A stretch of 21,201 bases of DNA from an uncultured Bacillota bacterium (GTDB lineage Bacteria > Bacillota > Clostridia > Tissierellales > Tissierellaceae), in contig CALGAG010000032.1 in assembly GCA_937951995.1 (NCBI GenBank), forward strand, positions 1 to 21,201, in the 5' to 3' direction. The position numbers and the translations under genes were made by a program. Under the pieces are notes generated by a model, which saw nothing but the letters and a program-made list of their open reading frames with translations, did no database searches and had not been told where the DNA came from. Within the stretch, counting starts at the first letter, position 1. Every line of letters starts with the position of its first letter. This document shows, piece after piece, positions 16,191 through 21,201 of this stretch.

Positions 16191-16202
16191 GAACACTTGT
16201 TC
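16191..16202. promoter_or_regulatory. LexA (SOS) box upstream of uvrB
   Basis: GAAC-ACTT-GTTC is a perfect match to the core GAAC-N4-GTTC of the Firmicutes LexA/DinR box. It lies between the predicted uvrB transcription start and the ribosome binding site, and uvrB is a standard LexA target in Bacillus and Clostridium. Confidence 0.88.
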
Positions 16203-16209
16203 CCTTTAT

Positions 16210-16238
16210 ATGATACTATTTTTCCATGAAAAAATCCA
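16210..16238 (-). promoter_or_regulatory. Probable uvrB promoter
   Basis: TATCAT (16210-16215) is 17 bases from a poor -35 TGGATT (16233-16238). The start would fall near 16203, directly before the LexA box. A shifted -10, TATAAA, is an alternative. The weak -35 leaves this uncertain. Confidence 0.4.
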
Positions 16239-16252
16239 CCTTAATTATTAAC

Positions 16253-16281
16253 TTGTGGAAAGCATCCCTTTAATGTAAAAT
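16253..16281 (+). promoter_or_regulatory. Promoter for the plus-strand lipoprotein gene
   Basis: TTGTGG (16253-16258) and TAAAAT (16276-16281) are 17 bases apart. The leader would be only about 17 bases, with AGGAGG at 16289-16294 serving the ATG at 16305. It does not overlap the LexA box, so the gene need not be SOS-controlled. Confidence 0.5.
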
Positions 16282-16304
16282 TATCCATAGGAGGCGATTC
16301 CATA

Positions 16305-17876
16305 ATGAAGCGTACCAGCGGACTTTTGCTGATAATGATAGCGACTTTTATTCTAACAGGCTGCTCCTTTCCCATGCTAAGGGAAACTTCAGCCACTCCA
16401 GGAAAGGCTTCAATGCCTGAGCCTGAATTCACTGTAGAGCAGGTGGTACTAACACAAGGCTTCCAGAATACTGAGCCAAGGATTGAACTGGTCCGTAAAA
16501 ACAACCGGCCAAAATTGATTGTTTCACCTGGAATACTTCAAAGCACCGGCATGGAAGTTTCCAAAATCGAAAAAGTTGACGATGTTTTCAATATACACCT
16601 TGTCAATAGCTCCTACTCCTCTGCAGATTTAGTTATACCCCAAATTACCATTTTGCTTTCAAATGTAAGCCAGGCTGAAGCGGATACATTGAAATTTAAA
16701 ATTGTTAATGAAAATTTCACTCCCATCTCCGTCAGCCATGGAATAGTGGATGTACTTAATAAAATCCGCTCAGATTTCAGGATATCAAGTGAGGGGTACC
16801 CCACCATCAAGCTGGTGATGGATGATAAAACCCCAACTTGGGTGATTGATTACGAAAACATATACGACAAGGCCAACCTGGAAATACCACTGATCAATCT
16901 TAGGCTGAAGGTCAATGCAAATTCGGGAGAGGTTGTGGAGTCAACCAAGAGCCTGATTTCTTCATATTTGGATGAAGGGAACATTCTGAACTTCTTACCT
17001 GGTGTAGGGATGCTTTACTCCCAGAAGGACCTTGAAAGTGAGAACACAATACTGGTTTATCACAATCTGGCCACTGGAGAAAAAACCAACCTATACAGGA
17101 CCTTATCAGAAATTACTTCGGCAAGACTGAATGAAAATGGCACTGCAGTAGTACTACTGGAAAAGGAAGGCGAGAAACTGACTGCCTTCACCTTGACCTT
17201 GGAGGACAGAAAGGCAGTTCGAATCGGATCTGAAGAAGGCATAAATCCAGAGCATGTCTCCTGGACAAGCACCGATGAAATACAAGTCATAACAAAATTC
17301 TCAGATAACCAGACACAGGTCCTTTCCTACAATACAAAGGATGGCAGCTTAGGTGTTACACACAGCTTCATGATGGATCTGGCAACATTCAACGTCATGG
17401 GTGATACAATCCTGGCATCTGAATTTATAGGTGAGGAAACCAACAACAGGATCTTGCTGTCGGACGGGAGAAATGGCCTTAGATTTGTGGATGTGGGCTT
17501 CAGTCCGGTTATACTTTCAGAAGGACTGGGTATGCACCTTGTAAACGACGAAAATTCAACGAATAATGGGCTTCACCTTTTTAACCTTGAAACCCTTGAG
17601 AATGAATATACCTTGGATTTTGACATCGTTCATGCCAGCAGAATATCCCAGAGTGAGCTATTTGTAGTTGAAAGACTTCCTGGAAAAAGCAACTTTGGAC
17701 TACACATTTTTAACTTTGAAAGCAGGGAGATCACCTCAATTGGTAGTTTGACCACCCGAAGAATATATTTGGATCTTGCTTCCGAAACCATTTATGCAAA
17801 TGATTCCATCACATATGACTCTGACGCAAAGGATATAATCTATACCATAAACCTGAATAATCTTAAACAGAGATAG
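16305..17876 (+). CDS. Lipoprotein of unknown function with a predicted beta-propeller-like C-terminal region
   Basis: I do not recognise this 523-residue protein. A type II signal peptide ends at ILTGC, making Cys20 the lipidated residue on the outer face of the membrane. Residues about 50-215 form a mixed region; its second part (PTWVIDYENIYDKANLEI, then LRLKVNANSGEVVE) resembles a PepSY-type pattern. Residues about 220-520 are a run of short strand-rich units (ILVYHNLATGEKT, LTAFTLTLEDRKA, TQVLSYNTKDGSL, NGLHLFNLETLEN, FGLHIFNFESREI) that looks like a TolB/WD40-type beta-propeller. It is the only plus-strand gene, divergent from uvrB and facing ctpA, with its own promoter, ribosome binding site (AGGAGG, 10-base spacing) and terminator. 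It may be an envelope sensor or scaffold. TAG is its stop codon. Confidence 0.85.
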   Translation: MKRTSGLLLIMIATFILTGCSFPMLRETSATPGKASMPEPEFTVEQVVLTQGFQNTEPRIELVRKNNRPKLIVSPGILQSTGMEVSKIEKVDDVFNIHLVNSSYSSADLVIPQITILLSNVSQAEADTLKFKIVNENFTPISVSHGIVDVLNKIRSDFRISSEGYPTIKLVMDDKTPTWVIDYENIYDKANLEIPLINLRLKVNANSGEVVESTKSLISSYLDEGNILNFLPGVGMLYSQKDLESENTILVYHNLATGEKTNLYRTLSEITSARLNENGTAVVLLEKEGEKLTAFTLTLEDRKAVRIGSEEGINPEHVSWTSTDEIQVITKFSDNQTQVLSYNTKDGSLGVTHSFMMDLATFNVMGDTILASEFIGEETNNRILLSDGRNGLRFVDVGFSPVILSEGLGMHLVNDENSTNNGLHLFNLETLENEYTLDFDIVHASRISQSELFVVERLPGKSNFGLHIFNFESREITSIGSLTTRRIYLDLASETIYANDSITYDSDAKDIIYTINLNNLKQR

Positions 17877-17900
17877 CCTCATATTGGCTATCTCTTTCTT
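17869..17900 (+). terminator. Hairpin terminator between the convergent lipoprotein gene and ctpA
   Basis: AGAGATAGCC (17869-17878) pairs with GGCTATCTCT (17886-17895), a 10-bp stem with a 7-base loop followed by TTCTT. The stem contains the TAG stop of the plus-strand gene. The T-run is good for the plus strand and poor for the minus strand, so it may serve ctpA only partly. Confidence 0.8.
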
Positions 17901-17902
17901 AT

Positions 17903-19123
17903 CTAAAGTTTTTCTCTTAAGACCTCTATTGCCTTCTGAAGCTGGTTGTCCTGGTCAAGGTAGTCCAAGCCAATGCCTTCCACTTCCTCATCAAGCTCTA
18001 CAACCACATCCGGCTCAATTCCTATCCCGTGAATGTTTATTCCATTGGGAGTGAAGTATTCCGATACGGTAACCTTTATTCCTGAACCATCTGGCAGGTC
18101 TCTGATTCTTTGTACAAGTCCCTTTCCAAATGTTGTGGTCCCAACAAGGCTACCCCTGTCATTATCCCTGATGGCCCCGGCGAGGATTTCTGATGCACTT
18201 GCGCTGCCCTCATTTACAAGGACCACCAGTGGAAGATCCACCATTTTTTTGTCCGACTCCTCATACTGTCTTCTTTCATACTTATCTTCGGTGTAAACCA
18301 CAGTTCCCTCTCCAAGGAGTTCATCCGCTATATCCACGCTGACATTGAGCAGGCCTCCCGGGTTGCTTCTAAGGTCCAAAACAATTCCCTTCACATCTTT
18401 TGACTGAATTTCCATCAAGGCCTTCTTGAAGTCTTCGTAGGTGAGATTGTCAAAGGATGTCAATCTTATATATCCAATATCATCTTCAATCACATCGCTT
18501 TTCACTGATTGAAGTCTAATGATCTCCCTGGTTATGTTCAAGTCAAAGGTTTCAGTGGTTTCATCCCTGTTCCTTCTCATAATTGTAATCTGAACATCAG
18601 TATTCGGCTCTCCGCGCATGAGACTTACCGCCTCATCCATGGTGTCAGAGAAATAATCCTTGCCTTCAACCTTTATTATCTTGTCACCGGTCCTTATTCC
18701 CGCTCTCTCTCCAGGGGTGTCCTCTATGGGTGATACTACTGTTATCAGCCCATCTTCTCCAGGGGTGACAATGATCCCAATGCCTCCATATATTCCATCG
18801 GTTTCCATGTTGAAGCTCTCGTACTCTTCCCTGGTCATGTAGACTGAGTATGGGTCATCCAAGGCCTCCACCATTCCTTTTATCTGGCCCTCAAAGAGTT
18901 CATCCTCGTCGTACTCCCAGAGATACATTTCGTCAATGACCTTTTTGACCTGCTGTATTTTTGCATTTTCCTGGTATACAGAATTAAGTGCCTCATATTC
19001 GCTTTTTTTAACAATAACCCTGCTTCCAACCACTACTGATACAAAATTCCCAATGGCCAGTGTGGCCAGATTGGTAATCAGCAGTATTGCAAGGAAGATC
19101 ACCACCATTTTTTTCTTTGACAT
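17903..19123 (-). CDS. ctpA: Carboxyl-terminal processing protease (S41 family, PDZ domain)
   Basis: This 406-residue membrane-anchored serine protease acts outside the membrane and cleaves proteins at the C-terminal side, often in envelope quality control or signalling. Residues 6-30 form an uncleaved signal anchor after MSKKK. A PDZ domain follows (IYGGIGIIVTPGEDGLITVV through AGIRTGDKIIKVEGKDY, about 110-190), then the S41 catalytic domain with GYIRLTSF, LDLRSNPGG, the nucleophile Ser in GSASASE (Ser309) and the general-base Lys in TTFGKGLVQ (Lys334). The frame can be extended to a TTG at 19189, but that codon has no ribosome binding site and lies in a hairpin, whereas the ATG at 19123 gives a normal signal anchor; its Shine-Dalgarno sequence (GGGG) is weak and close. 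It lies downstream of the M23 peptidase but beyond a terminator. Confidence 0.93.
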   Translation of the reverse strand: MSKKKMVVIFLAILLITNLATLAIGNFVSVVVGSRVIVKKSEYEALNSVYQENAKIQQVKKVIDEMYLWEYDEDELFEGQIKGMVEALDDPYSVYMTREEYESFNMETDGIYGGIGIIVTPGEDGLITVVSPIEDTPGERAGIRTGDKIIKVEGKDYFSDTMDEAVSLMRGEPNTDVQITIMRRNRDETTETFDLNITREIIRLQSVKSDVIEDDIGYIRLTSFDNLTYEDFKKALMEIQSKDVKGIVLDLRSNPGGLLNVSVDIADELLGEGTVVYTEDKYERRQYEESDKKMVDLPLVVLVNEGSASASEILAGAIRDNDRGSLVGTTTFGKGLVQRIRDLPDGSGIKVTVSEYFTPNGINIHGIGIEPDVVVELDEEVEGIGLDYLDQDNQLQKAIEVLREKL

Positions 19124-19184
19124 TTCCCCACGTATAATCCAATTAACCTCTTTAATAGAGGGGGTTGGATTATTTCTCCTTTCT

Positions 19185-19199
19185 CCCAAATTATTTGGG
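19185..19199. repeat. Perfect 15-bp dyad in the ctpA leader
   Basis: CCCAAA-TTA-TTTGGG has 6-bp arms and a 3-base centre. It lies between a TATAAT-like -10 (19219-19224 on the minus strand) and the ctpA start. It could be an operator or an RNA hairpin. Confidence 0.4.
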
Positions 19200-19218
19200 T
19201 ATTATCCATTACTCCGTT

Positions 19219-19224
19219 ATTATA
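19219..19224 (-). promoter_or_regulatory. TATAAT -10 element, possible ctpA promoter
   Basis: A perfect TATAAT occurs on the minus strand between the upstream terminator and ctpA, but no acceptable -35 box is found 16-18 bases away (AACAAA or ACAAAT at best). Since the terminator upstream is strong, ctpA should need a promoter in this 120-bp gap, and this is the best candidate. Confidence 0.35.
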
Positions 19225-19283
19225 ATGATAAAGCACTGTGGATTTGTTACTATTTCGCTACGGGTTTGTTTTTTGACTAATTT

Positions 19284-19307
19284 AAAAAAGAGGAGATTTC
19301 TCTCCTC
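19284..19307 (-). terminator. Strong rho-independent terminator after the M23 peptidase gene
   Basis: GAGGAGA-GAAA-TCTCCTC is a 7-bp perfect stem with a GAAA tetraloop, followed by TTTTTT. It begins 3 bases after the stop codon of the M23 gene and ends the ftsX unit. Confidence 0.92.
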
Positions 19308-19310
19308 CCA

Positions 19311-20447
19311 TTAATTTCCTCTTAACCAAGGTATTGGATCCACGTATGAACCGTCTTTCCTAACCTCAAAATGTAGGTGTGGTCCGGTTGAATTACCAGT
19401 GCTTCCAGCCTTGGCAACCGTTGCCCCTCTTGCCACAGTTTGCCCTTCGGAGACAAGCAGTGCTGAATTGTGTGCATACAGGGTAACTATTCCGCCACCA
19501 TGGTCCAACATAACCACCTTACCATAACCGCCTAGCCAATCGCTGTAGATTACTGTCCCTGCTGCGGCTGCAGTTATTGGTGTTCCAGTTGGTGCAGGAA
19601 TGTCTATACCCGTATGAAGCTTCTTGACCTTGAAAATGGGGTGTATCCTGTACCCGTATGGAGAACTGATTCTACTGTGTCCCGGTACGGGCCAATCCAT
19701 CTTCCCTCCAGAGTATGGTCCGGTATTCCTCTGAAGCTTTACTATCTTGCTTTCAATTTCCTTGGCAAAATCGTTCAGCTTGTCATATTCTGCCTCAAAG
19801 GACTTTATGTCCTGCTCAAGTTTGCCCATAAGCTGCTCTTTGGCCCTGCTGGCCTGCTCCAGGTCCCTTTTTCTGGATTCAACCTTGGATCTTGTAACCT
19901 CAAGGGATGCCCTTTGACCTTCAAGCTGGACCTTCTTTTCCTCTATGATATCCCTTTGCTCCTTCATGTACCTGATAAGGTCCTTGTCGTATTCTGCAAT
20001 GGACTGGATCATTTCCTGCCTTGAAAGGAAGTCCTTTATGTTTCCGGCTGAAAGAAGGACCTCAAGATAACCGGTATTACCATTCTTATACATTACCCTC
20101 AGTCGTTGATTGAATGTGTCTATCTTATCATCTATGTTGTTCTTGGCTATTTCCAGTTCTTCCTCGGTAATTTCAATGTTTCTATTGATTGCTTCAATTT
20201 CCTTCTCCACGCTTTCCAGCTCAAGTGCCGCACTGGAAACCTTCAGATCCAATTCCTTGATCTGGTTGTCTATATCCTTGGTCTGGTTCTGCATGTTCTG
20301 AATCTCTTTCTTGGTCTCTTCAATCTGGTTCTGAATCTGCTCCTGCTGCTTCCTCAAATCATCAACAGACTGTCCGCTTGCCTGCATTACAGTCCCTAAC
20401 ACCATGAGAAATGCTATGAATAGAATCAGTAATTTCCTTCCTCTCAT
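19311..20447 (-). CDS. Secreted coiled-coil M23 (LytM) peptidase, FtsEX-partner type murein hydrolase/activator
   Basis: The 378-residue protein has a signal peptide (basic MRGRKLL then hydrophobic stretch, likely cleaved near residue 25, ASGQS). Residues about 28-240 are almost entirely coiled coil, broken near 118-150 (GNTGYLEVLLSAGNIKDFLSR). The peptidase M23 domain spans about 250-375, with zinc ligands in HTGID (His278, Asp282) and HLHFE (His357, His359) plus His326, so the enzyme should be active. The layout is that of EnvC/PcsB-like proteins, which FtsEX controls from the membrane. Its gene follows ftsX by 11 bases, with a GGGGG ribosome binding site immediately after the ftsX stop. 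Cleavage of cell wall peptides at division or elongation is the expected role. The active zinc site distinguishes it from degenerate EnvC-type activators. Confidence 0.93.
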   Translation of the reverse strand: MRGRKLLILFIAFLMVLGTVMQASGQSVDDLRKQQEQIQNQIEETKKEIQNMQNQTKDIDNQIKELDLKVSSAALELESVEKEIEAINRNIEITEEELEIAKNNIDDKIDTFNQRLRVMYKNGNTGYLEVLLSAGNIKDFLSRQEMIQSIAEYDKDLIRYMKEQRDIIEEKKVQLEGQRASLEVTRSKVESRKRDLEQASRAKEQLMGKLEQDIKSFEAEYDKLNDFAKEIESKIVKLQRNTGPYSGGKMDWPVPGHSRISSPYGYRIHPIFKVKKLHTGIDIPAPTGTPITAAAAGTVIYSDWLGGYGKVVMLDHGGGIVTLYAHNSALLVSEGQTVARGATVAKAGSTGNSTGPHLHFEVRKDGSYVDPIPWLRGN

Positions 20448-20458
20448 ATATTTACCCC

Positions 20459-21201
20459 CTATACGTTAAGGAATCTCTTCAATGACACGAGACTACCCAG
20501 TGCACCAATTCCGGCTCCAATTGTACCGAACATAATTGCAAGATCCGCAAAAATCAACCTTGGATCAACCAAATAGAATGTGAAAAGGTCGTACAGTTTT
20601 TCATTCATTGATTTGTAGAAGTACTGGTAGCCAAAATACACAATGAATATGGATATAAGGGCTCCAATTATCCCCAGAAATATTCCCTCCATAATGAAGG
20701 GCCCTCTTATATAGCCATTTGTGGCTCCTACATACTTCATGATATTTATTTCTCTTCTCCTTGAGGATACGGTTATCTTAATGGTGTTGGAGATAATGAA
20801 TACGGATATGAATACAAGTATTCCTATCATCAATATACCTCCAAACTGGATGTATCCTGCAAAAATCAACAATTTATCTATTACATCTTTATAATATTTC
20901 ACTTCTTCCACGCCGTCAAGTGTTTTTACGTCATTTACCAGTCCATCAGCGTATTCTATATCATTTACCTTGATTATATATGAATCCGGCAGGGGGTTGG
21001 TTTCCAAGCCCTCCAAGAGGTAAGCCTCATCGGCCCATTCCTCCTTCATGATCTCAAGGGCCTGCTGCTTTGACCTGAATATGATTGAAAGGACACCAGG
21101 ATGGTCTTTAACGGCTTCCTCAATTCTATCCATGGACTGACTTGGAAGATCATCAACCAGAAATACCTCCACCTCATCAAACTTGAGCTTAGTGTCCAGT
21201 A
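20459..21201 (-). CDS. ftsX: Cell division protein FtsX, C-terminal part (5' end beyond window edge)
   Basis: FtsX is the membrane subunit of the FtsEX complex that relays ATP hydrolysis by FtsE to cell wall hydrolases outside. About 246 residues are inside the window and the frame is open to the right edge (LDTKLKFDEVEVFLVDDLPS). They include most of the extracellular domain (residues up to about 100, with IIFRSKQQALEIMKEEW and LEGLETNPLPDSYIIKV), then three membrane spans near FGGILMIGILVFISVFIISN, FIMEGIFLGIIGALISIFIV and LIFADLAIMFGTIGAGIGAL. A conserved cytoplasmic segment RRREINIMKYVGATNGYIRGPF lies between the first two. The first membrane span and cytoplasmic N-terminus are missing from the window, and ftsE is expected just upstream. 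The gene ends in TAG and is followed by the M23 hydrolase after 11 bases. Confidence 0.95.
   Translation of the reverse strand, partial: LDTKLKFDEVEVFLVDDLPSQSMDRIEEAVKDHPGVLSIIFRSKQQALEIMKEEWADEAYLLEGLETNPLPDSYIIKVNDIEYADGLVNDVKTLDGVEEVKYYKDVIDKLLIFAGYIQFGGILMIGILVFISVFIISNTIKITVSSRRREINIMKYVGATNGYIRGPFIMEGIFLGIIGALISIFIVYFGYQYFYKSMNEKLYDLFTFYLVDPRLIFADLAIMFGTIGAGIGALGSLVSLKRFLNV

Noticed and set aside
16200..16260. Small minus-strand ORF after AAGGTGG in the uvrB promoter region
   Set aside because: ATG GAA AAA is followed at once by TAG.
1..21201. Mobile elements, CRISPR arrays, tRNA or rRNA genes, phage genes
   Set aside because: No transposase or integrase frame, no regularly spaced repeats, no tRNA-like cloverleaf or rRNA sequence was seen; gaps between genes are all under about 220 bases.

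Overview
The window looks like a chromosomal core region of a low-to-moderate GC, anaerobic member of the Clostridia (Firmicutes). The reasons are: pyruvate:ferredoxin oxidoreductase, an HPr kinase/phosphorylase, a Firmicutes-type LexA box (GAAC-N4-GTTC), strong AGGAGG ribosome binding sites, an FtsX plus coiled-coil M23 hydrolase pair, and the clostridial neighbourhood ftsX - hydrolase - ctpA - uvrB - uvrA - uvrC - hprK. I cannot name the genus. I see no insertion sequence, CRISPR array, rRNA or tRNA. All genes but one lie on the minus strand, so transcription mostly runs from high to low coordinates.

Read in the direction of transcription (right to left): (1) 21201-19311, the end of ftsX and a secreted coiled-coil M23 peptidase, closed by a strong terminator at 19284-19307. 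(2) ctpA, a membrane-anchored PDZ/S41 protease. (3) A plus-strand lipoprotein gene of unknown function (16305-17876), divergent from uvrB and convergent with ctpA, with a shared hairpin at 17869-17900. (4) A probable SOS unit: a perfect LexA half-site pair at 16191-16202, then uvrB, uvrA (1 nt apart) and an HMCES/YedK abasic-site protein (13 nt further on). (5) A polar amino-acid ABC transporter unit with its own promoter, a perfect 15-bp dyad at the start site, a candidate 31-codon small ORF, a binding protein, an internal hairpin terminator, a permease and an ATPase, closed by a terminator at 8234-8258. (6) A tightly packed unit led by a promoter at 8199-8228: eutH - pepP (11-nt overlap) - uvrC - pspC (TAATG overlap) - hprK. 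(7) The 5' two thirds of pyruvate:ferredoxin oxidoreductase with its own strong promoter; it runs off the left edge inside its first iron-sulfur cluster motif.

The most notable point is that uvrC, the nuclease of the UvrABC pathway, carries an in-frame TAG at codon 70 with no frameshift, inside the GIY-YIG nuclease domain and just before the predicted catalytic Glu, while uvrA and uvrB are intact and apparently SOS-controlled. Other points worth checking are the HMCES gene riding in the uvrBA unit, an orphan ethanolamine transporter gene heading a repair/regulation operon, the small ORF and dyad in front of the ABC transporter, a Rex-like half-conserved site at the PFOR start site, and the unrecognised beta-propeller-like lipoprotein. 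No clearly new multi-gene system is visible; most of the window is well-known housekeeping machinery in a slightly unusual arrangement.
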